Positions 26,239 through 35,029 of a DNA stretch of 64,000 nt are shown here, piece by piece. How positions within the stretch are numbered: the stretch's first letter is position 1; the number at the start of each line of letters is the position of its first letter. The notes under the pieces were generated by a model that saw only the letters and a program-made list of their open reading frames with translations, was not told where the DNA came from and searched no databases. The stretch is taken from contig NZ_JARGER010000037.1 of the NCBI RefSeq assembly GCF_029210375.1, positions 511,723 to 575,722 of the forward strand, given 5' to 3'. Position numbers and translations under genes: made by a program. The stretch is from Nocardioides sp. YIM 152315 (GTDB lineage Bacteria; Actinomycetota; Actinomycetes; Propionibacteriales; Nocardioidaceae).

Positions 26239-27657
26239 TCAGCCGCGCGCCGGCGGCTGGATCGACTTGGTCTCGAGGAACTCCTCCAGCCCCCAGCGGC
26301 CGTACTCCCGTCCGACGCCCGACTGCTTCACGCCGCCGAAGGGCGCGAGCCGGTTGGAGTTGAGGCCGTTGACGTGCACCGTGCCGGACCGGATCCGGCG
26401 GGCGACCCCCACCGCGCGCTCGTGGTCGGCGCCGAAGACGCCGGCGCTCAGGCCGTAGATCGTGCTGTTCGCGACCGCCACGGCGTCGTCCTCGTCGCGG
26501 TAGGTCTGGAGGGCGAGCACCGGCCCGAAGACCTCCTCCTGGCCGATGCGCATCTGCGGCGTCACGCGGCCGAAGACGACGGGCGCGAGATGGAAGCCGC
26601 GCTCGGGCCGCGGGGGCGCGGGATCGCCGTGCACGACCTCGGCGCCGTCGGCGACGGCGTTGCGCAGGTGGGCGGTGACCCGCTCCCACTGCACCTCGGA
26701 CACCAGCGGCCCGAGGTTCTCGCCCGGCACGAAGGTGGCGGCCGCCTCCCGGACCACCCGCACGGCGTCGTCGTACCGATCCTCCGGCACGACCAGCCGG
26801 GTCCACGCGGCGCAGGTCTGGCCCGCGTTCAGCATCCCGAACGCGACGCTGGCGCGCGCCGCCGCCGCGAAGCCGTCGTCGTCGAGGTCGTCGAGCAGCA
26901 CGCTCGGGGACTTGCCGCCGAGCTCGAGCGCCACCCGCTTCACGGTGGCGGCCGCCGTCGCGGCGATCTGCCGGCCCGCCGCGGTGGACCCGGTGAAGGA
27001 GACCATGTCGACGCCGGGGTGCGCGGCCAGCGCGGCGCCGACGACGCCGCCTCGACCCGCCAGGACGCTGAGCCAGCCCTCCGGGACACCGGCGCCGATG
27101 GCCGCCTCGGCGAGCAGGTACGCCGTGAGCGGGGTCGTCTCCGCCGGCTTGAGCACCACCGGGCAGCCGGCCGCGAGGGCGGACCCGACCTTCGCCAGCG
27201 CCTGGTGGAGCGGGTAGTTCCAGGGCGTGATGGCGGCGACGACGCCCACCGGCTCGGAGACCGCGATCGAGTCGCCGACCTGTTCCTCGAACTCGTGGGC
27301 GGCCGCGACCTCGATCGTCGTACGCAGGGTGGACAGCGCCATGCCGACCTGCACCTGACGGGCGAAGGCGTCCGGCGCCCCCATCTCGGCCGAGATCGTC
27401 TCCGCGAAGCGGTCGGTCTGCTGCGCGATCGCGTCGGCCAGGCGTCCGAGCACCGCGACCCGTTCGGCCAGCGGCCACGCGGGACCCTCGTCGAACGCGC
27501 GGCGGGCGGCGGCGACGGCGGCGTCGACGTCCTGCTCGTCGGCGTGCACGACCTCGGCCACCGCGTCTCCGGTGCGCGGGTCGACGAGCGTGATGCGCTC
27601 GGTGCCGTGCGGGGCCGTCCACCGGCCTCCGATGTCGATGAGCTCCCTGGACTCCAT
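26239..27657 (-). CDS. NAD(P)-dependent aldehyde dehydrogenase
   Basis: 472 residues. 'AITPWNYPLHQALAKVGSAL' and 'FTGSTAAGRQIA' bind the cofactor. The general base lies in 'VALELGGKSP' and the catalytic cysteine is C282 in 'NAGQTCAAW'. The C-terminal 'GGVKQSGVGREYGRWGLEEF' is family-typical. The start is ATG 27657. Located between BVMO (downstream) and a divergent alcohol dehydrogenase, it probably oxidises the aldehyde formed from the alcohol released after Baeyer-Villiger cleavage (inference). Confidence 0.93.
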   Translation of the reverse strand: MESRELIDIGGRWTAPHGTERITLVDPRTGDAVAEVVHADEQDVDAAVAAARRAFDEGPAWPLAERVAVLGRLADAIAQQTDRFAETISAEMGAPDAFARQVQVGMALSTLRTTIEVAAAHEFEEQVGDSIAVSEPVGVVAAITPWNYPLHQALAKVGSALAAGCPVVLKPAETTPLTAYLLAEAAIGAGVPEGWLSVLAGRGGVVGAALAAHPGVDMVSFTGSTAAGRQIAATAAATVKRVALELGGKSPSVLLDDLDDDGFAAAARASVAFGMLNAGQTCAAWTRLVVPEDRYDDAVRVVREAAATFVPGENLGPLVSEVQWERVTAHLRNAVADGAEVVHGDPAPPRPERGFHLAPVVFGRVTPQMRIGQEEVFGPVLALQTYRDEDDAVAVANSTIYGLSAGVFGADHERAVGVARRIRSGTVHVNGLNSNRLAPFGGVKQSGVGREYGRWGLEEFLETKSIQPPARG

Positions 27658-27724
27658 CTGTCGGTCTCTCGCCTTCCGTCGCCGGCCGTGCGATCTTGAC
27701 GCGACCGGCCGTATGTTGTGGTCT

Positions 27725-27748
27725 GAACTATTCCTAATCGCTATATGC
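27725..27748 (+). promoter_or_regulatory. Shared motif, site C, between divergent ALDH and ADH genes
   Basis: The core ACTATTCCTAATCG (27727-27740) is identical to that of site A and is followed by CTATATGC, giving a TATGCT-like -10 at about 27744. It is 38 bp upstream of the ADH start and 67 bp upstream of the ALDH start, so one site could serve both directions. Confidence 0.62.
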
Positions 27749-27778
27749 TGCCCGTGGCAAGGAACGAGAGGAGACCGG

Positions 27779-28900
27779 ATGTCGACCACGACCGAGGTGG
27801 GGGTGCGGGTCCGAGCCGCGGTGCTCGCCTCCGCGCCGGGCGACCTGGCGGTCGAGGAGCTCGTCCTCGACCCCGTGCTCGAACCCCACGAGGTGCGCGT
27901 CCGGGTGCGCGCGTGCGGGCTGTGCCACAGCGACCTGCACATGCTGGACGGCACCCTGCCGACCGCGCTGCCCACGGTGCCCGGGCACGAGATCGCGGGC
28001 GTGGTCGAGGCGGTCGGCTCCGCGGTCGACGACCTGGTGGTCGGCGCCACGGTCGTGGCGTGCCTGTCCATGTACTGCGGCCGGTGCGCGGAGTGCCGCA
28101 CCGGCCGGTCCTGGCTGTGCGTGCGTCGCAACGACCTCGGCCGCGCCGAGCGCCCGCGACCCCGGCTCAGCCGCCCCGACGGCGCCGAGGTCGGCCAGGT
28201 CGCCGGACTCGGTGGCCTCGTCGAGCGCACGGTGCTGCACCGGAACTCGGTGGTCGAGGTCCCCGCCGACCTCCCGCCCGACCGGGCCGCCCTGCTCGGC
28301 TGCGCGGTGGTGACCGGGGTGGGCTCGGTGCAGCGCGGCGCCAGGGTCCGTCCCGGGGAGACCGTCGTGGTGGTCGGCGTCGGTGGCGTGGGTCTCAACG
28401 TGGTCCAGGGCGCGCGCCTCGCCGGCGCCCGGCGGATCGTGGCCGTCGACGTCCGGCCCGCCAAGCTCGAGCTGGCGCGCACCTTCGGTGCGACCGACGT
28501 CGTCGACGCCGGCGCCGGTGACGCCGTCGCCGCCGTCCGCGACCTGCTCGGCGACGTCGACCACGTCTTCGACGTCGTCGGCCGCTCGGCGACGGTCGCG
28601 CAGGCGGTGCAGATGCTGCGGCCCGGCCGGACGGCGTGGCTGGTCGGCATCCCGCCGGTCGGCGAGGAGCTCCGGCTGCCCGGGCTGCACCTGCTCACCC
28701 AGGCGAAGGGCGTGCAGGGGCTGCTGATGGGGTCCAACCGGTTCACCGAGGACATCCCGGTGCTCGCCGAGCTCTACCGGCAGGGCCGGCTCGAGCTGGA
28801 CGCGCTGGTCTCCGCCCGGCTGCCGCTGGAGCGGGCGGGCGAGGGCTTCGAGCTGATGCGTGAAGGGGGCGCGGCGCGTGCGGTCGTCTGCCTGGACTGA
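27779..28900 (+). CDS. Zinc-dependent alcohol dehydrogenase (MDR family)
   Basis: 373 residues. The catalytic zinc site has 'ACGLCHSDLHML' and 'PGHEIAGVVEAVG'. The structural zinc lobe has 'MYCGRCAECRTGRSWLC' (four Cys). The Rossmann motif is 'VVVVGVGGVGLNVVQGARLA' with 'VAVDV' for NAD. Start ATG 27779 follows GAGAGGAG. Its stop codon falls inside a five-unit 12-bp tandem repeat. It precedes the ABC importer genes on the same strand and is divergent from ALDH and BVMO. Expected to oxidise an alcohol product of the pathway. Confidence 0.92.
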   Translation: MSTTTEVGVRVRAAVLASAPGDLAVEELVLDPVLEPHEVRVRVRACGLCHSDLHMLDGTLPTALPTVPGHEIAGVVEAVGSAVDDLVVGATVVACLSMYCGRCAECRTGRSWLCVRRNDLGRAERPRPRLSRPDGAEVGQVAGLGGLVERTVLHRNSVVEVPADLPPDRAALLGCAVVTGVGSVQRGARVRPGETVVVVGVGGVGLNVVQGARLAGARRIVAVDVRPAKLELARTFGATDVVDAGAGDAVAAVRDLLGDVDHVFDVVGRSATVAQAVQMLRPGRTAWLVGIPPVGEELRLPGLHLLTQAKGVQGLLMGSNRFTEDIPVLAELYRQGRLELDALVSARLPLERAGEGFELMREGGAARAVVCLD

Positions 28901-28951
28901 GTGCTGGACTGGGTGCTGGACCGAGCGCCGGACCGGGCCCTGGACCCGGCC
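28892..28951 (+). repeat. 12-bp tandem repeat, five units (CTGGACnGnGnG)
   Basis: Five consecutive 12-bp units start at 28892, 28904, 28916, 28928 and 28940 (CTGGACTGAGTG, CTGGACTGGGTG, CTGGACCGAGCG, CCGGACCGGGCC, CTGGACCCGGCC). The first unit contains the last two sense codons and the TGA of the alcohol dehydrogenase; the rest fill the intergenic space before the permease. In frame the units would encode L-D-x-x. Confidence 0.7.
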
Positions 28952-29026
28952 GGTCCCGTTGGGCGGGATCGTCTCTGGAGTCGCTCCTGGCGACGGGGTT
29001 GGCTGCCACCCGAAGGAGGGGACGTC

Positions 29027-29983
29027 GTGGCTCTTCGTACGGTCCTGAAACGGCTGGGCGAGCTGGTGCTGGTGCTGCTCATCGTCAGCTTCGGCACGTT
29101 CATGCTGATCTCGCTGATGCCGGGTGACCCGGCGGTGTCGATCCTGGGTGAGGGACACAGCCCGGCCGAGTACGCCGCGGTCCGGGCGGACCTGGGCCTG
29201 AACGACCCGCTCTTCGAGCGCTACCTGCACTGGCTCGGCGAGGCCCTGTCGGGCAACCTGGGCACCTCGATCGTGCCGCCGTACGTCGACGTCGCGGACC
29301 GGATCATGGGGGCACTGCCGGTCAGCGTCGAGCTCGCCGTGCTCGGCATGGGCATGGCGCTGCTCTTCTCGCTGCCGCTCGCGATGATCTCGGCGCACCG
29401 GGCCGGCGGCCGCCTCGACCGCCTCATCAGCGCCGGCACCTTCGGCGTCCTCTCGGTGCCGAGCTTCCTCGCCGGACTGCTGATCATCATGGTCTTCGCC
29501 AACCAGCTCGGCTGGTTCCCGCGGGCCGAGTGGTCCCGTCTCAGCGAGGGACTGGGGCAGAACCTCTACCACGCGTTCCTGCCGGCGCTCACCATCGCGC
29601 TCGCCGAGACCGCGATGTTCACGCGGGTGCTCCGCAACGACCTGATCGGCACCCTCAACGAGGACTTCATCCTGGCCGCGAAGGCGAAGGGCATGGGCAC
29701 CATGCACATCCTCTTCAGCGACGCGCTGCGCCCCTCGTCGTTCTCGCTGGTGACGCTGATGGGCATCAGCCTCGGTCGGCTGATCGGCTCGACGATCATC
29801 GTCGAGTACCTCTTCGCGCTGCCCGGCATGGGCAGCCTGATCATCGGCGCGGCCGACAACGGCGACTTCGTCATGGTGCAGGGCGCCGTGCTCGTCATCG
29901 CGGTCATCTACGTCGTCGTCAACGCGCTGATCGACATCTCCTACGGCTACCTCGACCCGCGCATCCGGAGGGCCCATGTCTGA
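29027..29983 (+). CDS. ABC transporter permease, DppB/OppB type
   Basis: 318 residues with six predicted membrane segments. It has the N-terminal signature 'FGTFMLISLMPGDPAVSILG', the periplasmic loop 'LGLNDPLFERYLHWLGEALS' and the cytoplasmic EAA loop 'EDFILAAKAKGMGTMHILF', which contacts the ATPases. Start GTG 29027 is set by GAAGGAGGGG upstream; the open frame before it is repeat DNA. Overlaps the second permease by 8 bp. Forms the importer core with the next three genes. Confidence 0.95.
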   Translation: MALRTVLKRLGELVLVLLIVSFGTFMLISLMPGDPAVSILGEGHSPAEYAAVRADLGLNDPLFERYLHWLGEALSGNLGTSIVPPYVDVADRIMGALPVSVELAVLGMGMALLFSLPLAMISAHRAGGRLDRLISAGTFGVLSVPSFLAGLLIIMVFANQLGWFPRAEWSRLSEGLGQNLYHAFLPALTIALAETAMFTRVLRNDLIGTLNEDFILAAKAKGMGTMHILFSDALRPSSFSLVTLMGISLGRLIGSTIIVEYLFALPGMGSLIIGAADNGDFVMVQGAVLVIAVIYVVVNALIDISYGYLDPRIRRAHV

Positions 29984-31073
29984 GACCGTCGAGCGACCGG
30001 TCGTCACGGTCGCCACCGCCGACGTCGAGATGGCCGGTGTCCATCCCGACGTCGACGTCGTTGCCATGCGCCGCAAGCCCCGCGCCTGGCGGGGGGCGCT
30101 GCTCTTCGTGCTCGGCCTCGTCGTCGCCGGCGTGGCCGTCGCCGCGATCCGGGACAACGGCTGGGTGCAGCTGGTCGTGATCCTCGTCGGCCTCGGCATC
30201 TGGTACGCCGGCGCCGCCGAGCTCGGCAGGGTGCGGTTCGGCCCGGGCTTCGACCTGCTCTCCTGGCTGTGCGCGACCTGGCTGGTCGTGCTGGTGCTCG
30301 CCGCGATCTTCGCGCCGCTGCTGCCGTTCGGCGAGTCCGAGGACCTCACCAAGTCGATCCTGGCGCCCGCGAACGCGACGCCGGACCTGCTCAGCGACTA
30401 CCCGCTCGGCACGAACAACTTCGGGCTCGACCTCCTGGCCCGCGTCGTCTACGGCGCCCGGGCGTCGCTGGTGGTCTCCATCGGGGCGGTCGTGCTCGGC
30501 ATGGTCGTCGGCGGGGCGATCGGCGTGGTCGCCGGCTACTACCGGCGGGCGGTGGACGCGGTGATCGGCATCGGCACCAACTCGCTGCTCGCGGTGCCGC
30601 CACTGATCCTGCTCATCGCGCTGGCGACCGTGCTCGACCCGACCCTCTACAACATCGCCTTCGCCCTCTCCCTGCTCGCCCTGCCCAGCATGATCCGGAT
30701 GGCGCGCGCGAACACGATGGCCTTCTCGCAACGCGAGTTCGTGCTGGCCTCCAAGTCGATGGGCGCCTCGAGCGCGCGGGTGATGCTGCGCGAGATCGTG
30801 CCGAACGTCGTGCTCCCGCTCGCGTCGTACGCGATGGTGATGGTCTCGGTGCTGATCGTCGCGGAGGCGTCGCTCAGCTTCCTCGGCCTCGGCGTCCAGG
30901 CGCCCAGCCCGTCGTGGGGCAACATGATCGCCGAAGGCGAGGGCGACGCCTTCAAGGAGCACCCCCACATCGTGCTGGTGCCCGGGACCGTGCTGTTCCT
31001 GACCGTGTTCTCGTTCAACCTGCTCGGCGAGAAGGCGCGCAAGCGCTTCGACTCCCGGGCCGCGAAGCTGTGA
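29976..31073 (+). CDS. ABC transporter permease, DppC/OppC type, with extra N-terminal segment
   Basis: 365 residues, longer than the usual 290-300. The extra N-terminus (about 70 residues) holds two hydrophobic stretches ('GALLFVLGLVVAGVAVAAI', 'LVVILVGLGIWYAGAA') before the standard DppC part. That part has 'YPLGTNNFGLDLLARVVYGA' and the EAA loop 'REFVLASKSMGASSARVML'. 'SLSFLGLGVQAPSPSWGNMI' near the end is diagnostic. It pairs with the DppB-type permease and is followed by two ATPases. Confidence 0.94.
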   Translation: MSETVERPVVTVATADVEMAGVHPDVDVVAMRRKPRAWRGALLFVLGLVVAGVAVAAIRDNGWVQLVVILVGLGIWYAGAAELGRVRFGPGFDLLSWLCATWLVVLVLAAIFAPLLPFGESEDLTKSILAPANATPDLLSDYPLGTNNFGLDLLARVVYGARASLVVSIGAVVLGMVVGGAIGVVAGYYRRAVDAVIGIGTNSLLAVPPLILLIALATVLDPTLYNIAFALSLLALPSMIRMARANTMAFSQREFVLASKSMGASSARVMLREIVPNVVLPLASYAMVMVSVLIVAEASLSFLGLGVQAPSPSWGNMIAEGEGDAFKEHPHIVLVPGTVLFLTVFSFNLLGEKARKRFDSRAAKL

Positions 31074-31092
31074 CGGCCGAGGAGGCACCCCG

Positions 31093-32169
31093 ATGACGAA
31101 CGCACCAGCCCTGCTCGAGGAGCAGGCCGCAGCGTCGCCCTCCGGACCACTGCTGGTCGTCGACGAGCTGCGCACCACGATCCACACGCCGCGCGGGGAC
31201 CTGCGCGCCGTCGACGGGGTCTCGCTCACCCTCGACCGCGGCGAGATGCTCGGCATCGTCGGAGAGTCCGGGTCCGGGAAGTCGGTCCTCGGCCGCACGA
31301 TCATGGGGCTGCACACCACCGGACCGACGACGACCATCCAGGGCCGGGTGGCCTTCGACGGGCTGGACATCCAGCAGCTGGAGCCGGCGCGCCTGCGCGA
31401 GCTGTGGGGCGACCGGATCGGGATGGTCTTCCAGGACCCGATGACCGCACTCAACCCCGTGAAGAAGATCGGCGTCCACCTCACCGAGACGCTGCGCAAG
31501 CACCGCGGGCTCTCCCGGGCGGAGGCGCGCGACCGCGCGCTCGAGCTGCTCGCCCAGGTCGGCATCCCCGACCCCAGGCGGCGGATCGGGCAGTTCCCCC
31601 ACGAGATGTCGGGAGGCATGCGGCAGCGCGTCGTGATCGCGATGGCGCTGGCCAACGAGCCGGACCTGCTGATCGCCGACGAGCCGACGACGGCCCTCGA
31701 CGTGACCGTCCAGCGCCAGATCCTCGACCTGCTCGACCGGCTGCAGGACGAGCTCGGCATGGCGGTCATCCTGATCAGCCACAACCTCGGCGTGGTCGCG
31801 GGCCGCGCCGACCGGGTGGCGGTGATGTACGCCGGTCGGGTCGTCGAGACCGCCGAGGCGGCGTCGCTCTTCCGGGCGCCGCACCACCCGTACGCCGAGG
31901 CGCTGCTCGACGCGATCCCCCGCCTCGAGCTGCCGCCCCACCTGCGCCTGGACGCGATCGACGGCGCCCCGCCCAACATGCTCCGGCCACCGCCGGGCTG
32001 CCGGTTCGCGCCGCGGTGCCGCTACGCGCAGGACGACTGCGTCGCCACGATGCCAACGCTCGCCGCGACCCCCGGCGTACCGGATCACCGGTTCGCCTGC
32101 TTCCACCCCGTGCACCTCGACGCTCCCGAGCCGGCTGCACCGACCGCCGACACCGCAGGAGGACGATGA
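31093..32169 (+). CDS. ABC transporter ATPase, DppD/OppD type
   Basis: 358 residues. Walker A 'GESGSGKS' at residues 57-64, Q-loop 'MVFQDPMTALNPVKK', signature 'MSGGMRQRVVIAMALA', Walker B 'LLIADEPTTALD' and the H-loop 'LISHNLGVVAG'. The oligopeptide-transporter C-terminal extension has Cys residues around 'PPGCRFAPRCRYAQDDC', a region that in relatives binds an iron-sulfur cluster. Start ATG 31093 follows GGAGGCACCCCG. The stop overlaps the next ATPase start. Confidence 0.95.
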   Translation: MTNAPALLEEQAAASPSGPLLVVDELRTTIHTPRGDLRAVDGVSLTLDRGEMLGIVGESGSGKSVLGRTIMGLHTTGPTTTIQGRVAFDGLDIQQLEPARLRELWGDRIGMVFQDPMTALNPVKKIGVHLTETLRKHRGLSRAEARDRALELLAQVGIPDPRRRIGQFPHEMSGGMRQRVVIAMALANEPDLLIADEPTTALDVTVQRQILDLLDRLQDELGMAVILISHNLGVVAGRADRVAVMYAGRVVETAEAASLFRAPHHPYAEALLDAIPRLELPPHLRLDAIDGAPPNMLRPPPGCRFAPRCRYAQDDCVATMPTLAATPGVPDHRFACFHPVHLDAPEPAAPTADTAGGR

Positions 32170-33155
32170 TGGCCGGCACCGGGACCCTGCACCTGCGCGA
32201 GTCCGACCAGGTCCTGAGCGTCGAGGAGCTCGTCGTCGAGTTCCCCGCCAAGGGCGGCGGGACCGTGCACGCCGTGTCGGGCATCAGCTTCGACGTGGTC
32301 GACGGCGAGACCCTCGGCATCCTCGGCGAGTCCGGCTGCGGCAAGTCCAGCGCCGGGCGCGCGCTGATGCAGCTGCCGCCGCCCACCGCCGGCAGCGTCC
32401 GGCTGCAGGGAGCCGAGCTCACCGGGACGTCGCGCCGCGAGCTGCGGGGCCGCCGCGCCGGGATGCAGATGATCTTCCAGGACCCGGTCTCCTCGCTGAA
32501 CCCCCGCCGCCGGGTCAAGGACCTCGTCGCCGAGGGCCCGCGCACGCGCGGGGAGAAGGTCGACGAGGCGCGGATCCGGGAGGTGCTCACCGCCGTCGGG
32601 CTTGATCCCGACGTCGTGTGGGACCGCCGGCCGCACGAGCTCTCCGGCGGTCAGTGCCAGCGGGTGTGCATCGCCCGCGCCCTGATGCTCGACCCGGAGC
32701 TGCTCATCTGCGACGAGCCCGTCTCCAGCCTCGACGTGTCGGTGCAGGCGCAGATCCTCAACCTGCTGGAGGAGACCAAGAGGCGCTACCGGCTCAGCAT
32801 GGTCTTCATCGCGCACGACCTCGCGGTGGTCAAGAACATCAGCGACCGCATCATGGTGATGTACCTCGGCAAGGTCTGCGAGATCGTGCCGTCCGGCGCC
32901 CTCAAGGAGTCGGCCCGGCACCCCTACACGCGGCTGCTGCTCGAGTCGGTGCCGGAGGCCCATCTCCCCGGGGCCCGGGACGAGACGTCGATCTCCGCGA
33001 CGTCCGCGGAGCTGCCGTCGCCGCTCGACCCGCCCTCCGGCTGCCGGTTCCGCACCCGCTGCCCGCTCGCCACCGACGTGTGCGCCAGTGAGGAGCCGCG
33101 GCTGCGCCCGGCCGGGGAAGGTCACTACGTGGCCTGTCACCACGCCGACCTCTGA
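32166..33155 (+). CDS. ABC transporter ATPase, DppF/OppF type
   Basis: 329 residues. Walker A 'GESGCGKS' at residues 54-61, 'MIFQDPVSSLNPRRRV', signature 'LSGGQCQRVCIARALM', Walker B 'LLICDEPVSSLD', H-loop 'IAHDLAVVKNISDR', and the C-terminal Cys motif 'PPSGCRFRTRCPLATDVC'. ATG 32166 overlaps the upstream stop; ATG 32169 is an alternative. With the two permeases and DppD-type ATPase it completes an importer core. No binding protein is in this operon, so the lipoproteins at 11322 and 13131 are the likely partners (inference). Confidence 0.95.
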   Translation: MMAGTGTLHLRESDQVLSVEELVVEFPAKGGGTVHAVSGISFDVVDGETLGILGESGCGKSSAGRALMQLPPPTAGSVRLQGAELTGTSRRELRGRRAGMQMIFQDPVSSLNPRRRVKDLVAEGPRTRGEKVDEARIREVLTAVGLDPDVVWDRRPHELSGGQCQRVCIARALMLDPELLICDEPVSSLDVSVQAQILNLLEETKRRYRLSMVFIAHDLAVVKNISDRIMVMYLGKVCEIVPSGALKESARHPYTRLLLESVPEAHLPGARDETSISATSAELPSPLDPPSGCRFRTRCPLATDVCASEEPRLRPAGEGHYVACHHADL

Positions 33156-33193
33156 CCCGCCCTCTGGACCATCAGGAGACGACGTACGCCGTC

Positions 33194-34876
33194 ATGGAGA
33201 CCTTCGCTGAGATCGTGCGCTCCCGCGCCGACGACGACAAGACCGCACTGCGCTTCGAGGACTGGAGCTGGACCTGGGCCGAGGTGGTGCAGGAGAGCGC
33301 GGACCGGGCGGCTCTCCTCGCGGAGCTCGTGGCGCGGCCGGAGGGCCGCCAGGTCCACGTCGGCGTGCTCCTCGACAACGTGCCGGACTTCGTCTTCTGG
33401 GTCGGCGCCGGCGCCCTGGCCGGAGCGGTGGTCGTGGGCATCAACTCCAGCCGCAGCGGCGCCGAGCTCGCCGACGACATCAGGCACGCCGACATCGACC
33501 TGATCGTCACCGAGTCGCGTCTGGTGCACCTGGTCACCGGCCACGACCACGGAGTGCCGGCGGACCGGATCCTCGACGTCGACGACACGGCGTACGCCGA
33601 CCTCCTGGGCCGGTTCCGCGGCGCGCCACTGCCGGCCGCGGTGCCCGCGCCGACGGACATCGCGATGCTCCTCTTCAGCTCGGGTTCGACCGGTCGGCCC
33701 AAGGCCGTGATCGTCGGCCAGGGTCGGCTCGCGCGGCTGACGTCGGCGATCGTGGAACGCGTCGAGATCGACCGCGACTCGGTGACCTACCTGTGCATGC
33801 CGCTCTTCCACGGCAACGCCGTGATGATGAACCTCGCCCCGGCGATGCACGCCGGCGCGACGATCGGGATGGCGCGCCGCTTCTCGGTGAGCCGCTTCTC
33901 CGACGACCTCCACCGCTTCGGCGCGACCTACGTCAACTACGTCGGCCGCGCGCTGTCCTACGTCCTCAACGGGCCGACCGATCCGCGCGACCACGCGAGC
34001 ACGCTGCGGCTCGCCTACGGCACCGAGGCGTCCGAGGCGGACATCGCCCGCTTCGCCGAGCGGTTCGGCTGCCGGGTGCAGGAGGGGTACGGCCTCAGCG
34101 AGGGCGTGTTCCGCATCAACCGCACGCCGGAAACGCCCGCCGCCGCGCTCGGGCGCCCCGCGGGCGGTGTCGACGTCCGGGTGCTCGACGAGGCGACCGG
34201 CCGGGAGTGCCCGCGTGCCCGCTTCGACGCGACCGGCCGGCTGGTCGACCCGGCCGCGATCGGACAGTTGGTGGCCGTCGGCCTCGCCCACACCTTCGAG
34301 GGCTACTACAAGAACCCGGACGCGATGGCCGAGCGGGTCCGCGGCGCCGACTTCTGGTCCGGCGACCTCGCCTACCGTGACGAGGACGGCTGGTTCTACT
34401 TCGCCGGCCGCTCCGCCGACTGGCTGCGCGTCGACAGCGAGAACTTCGCGGCCGCCCAGGTCGAGCGCGTGCTCCAGCGATTCCCCGGGGTCGAGGCGGC
34501 GCCGGTGTACGCCGTGCCCGACCCCGTCACCGGGGACCGGGTGATGTGCGCGGTCGAGCTGGCGCCGGACGCGGCCTTCGACGCGGACGCGTTCGGGCGC
34601 TTCCTCGACCGACAGCCCGACTTCGGCGCCAAGTGGTGGCCGGCGTTCGTGCGCCTGGTCGACCGGGTGCCGCTCACCGGCAGCAACAAGGTCAACAAGG
34701 CGCCGCTGCGGCAGGCCGGCTGGGCCGTCGCCGATCCGGTCTTCGTCCGGGTCGGCCGCACCGCGGCGTACGCGCCGCTGGACGCCGCGGGCCGGGCCGG
34801 GCTCGAGGACCAGTTCCGCGAGCACGGCCGCGAACGCCTGCTGCCCGCGATGCCCCAGGACGCGCCCGTCGCCTGA
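33194..34876 (+). CDS. AMP-forming acyl-CoA synthetase (FadD17-like)
   Basis: 560 residues. The adenylate-forming P-loop 'LLFSSGSTGRPKA', 'QEGYGLSEG' (A5), 'SGDLAYRDEDGWFYFAGR' (A7) and the C-terminal lysine in 'TGSNKVNKAPLRQAG' (A10) are all present. It makes acyl-CoA from a carboxylic acid, ATP and CoA. The layout resembles mycobacterial FadD17-type synthetases for steroid-like side chains (tentative, from memory). It lies 38 bp behind the importer genes, so uptake and activation appear coupled. Confidence 0.9.
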   Translation: METFAEIVRSRADDDKTALRFEDWSWTWAEVVQESADRAALLAELVARPEGRQVHVGVLLDNVPDFVFWVGAGALAGAVVVGINSSRSGAELADDIRHADIDLIVTESRLVHLVTGHDHGVPADRILDVDDTAYADLLGRFRGAPLPAAVPAPTDIAMLLFSSGSTGRPKAVIVGQGRLARLTSAIVERVEIDRDSVTYLCMPLFHGNAVMMNLAPAMHAGATIGMARRFSVSRFSDDLHRFGATYVNYVGRALSYVLNGPTDPRDHASTLRLAYGTEASEADIARFAERFGCRVQEGYGLSEGVFRINRTPETPAAALGRPAGGVDVRVLDEATGRECPRARFDATGRLVDPAAIGQLVAVGLAHTFEGYYKNPDAMAERVRGADFWSGDLAYRDEDGWFYFAGRSADWLRVDSENFAAAQVERVLQRFPGVEAAPVYAVPDPVTGDRVMCAVELAPDAAFDADAFGRFLDRQPDFGAKWWPAFVRLVDRVPLTGSNKVNKAPLRQAGWAVADPVFVRVGRTAAYAPLDAAGRAGLEDQFREHGRERLLPAMPQDAPVA

Positions 34877-34914
34877 GCACACGGCGGTCGAGGAGGTCGG
34901 TCGAACCGACCCAC

Positions 34915-35016
34915 GGTGGTCGAGGAGGTTGCGCTGGCAACCGTCTCGAAACCACCGGTGGTGTGGGCGGGTGCGGTGGTTTCGAGACAGGCGCCAGCGC
35001 GCCTTCCTCAACCACC
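34915..35016. repeat. Pair of inverted 42-bp intergenic repeats (REP/BIME-like)
   Basis: Units 34915-34956 and 34975-35016 are inverted copies of one another. Each starts GGTGGT and ends ACCACC, with GAGGA, GCGC.GGC and TCTCGAAACC blocks in the same order on opposite strands. A partial half unit lies at about 34883-34910. They fill the gap between the acyl-CoA synthetase and the convergent PadR gene and could form a long hairpin that stops transcription from both sides. Confidence 0.7.
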
Positions 35017-35029
35017 GGGGCGGCGGCCG

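Noticed and set aside
28898..29027. Programmed readthrough fusing ADH to the permease
   Set aside because: The permease has its own strong ribosome site and GTG start, and the intervening frame is repeat DNA without protein-like composition.
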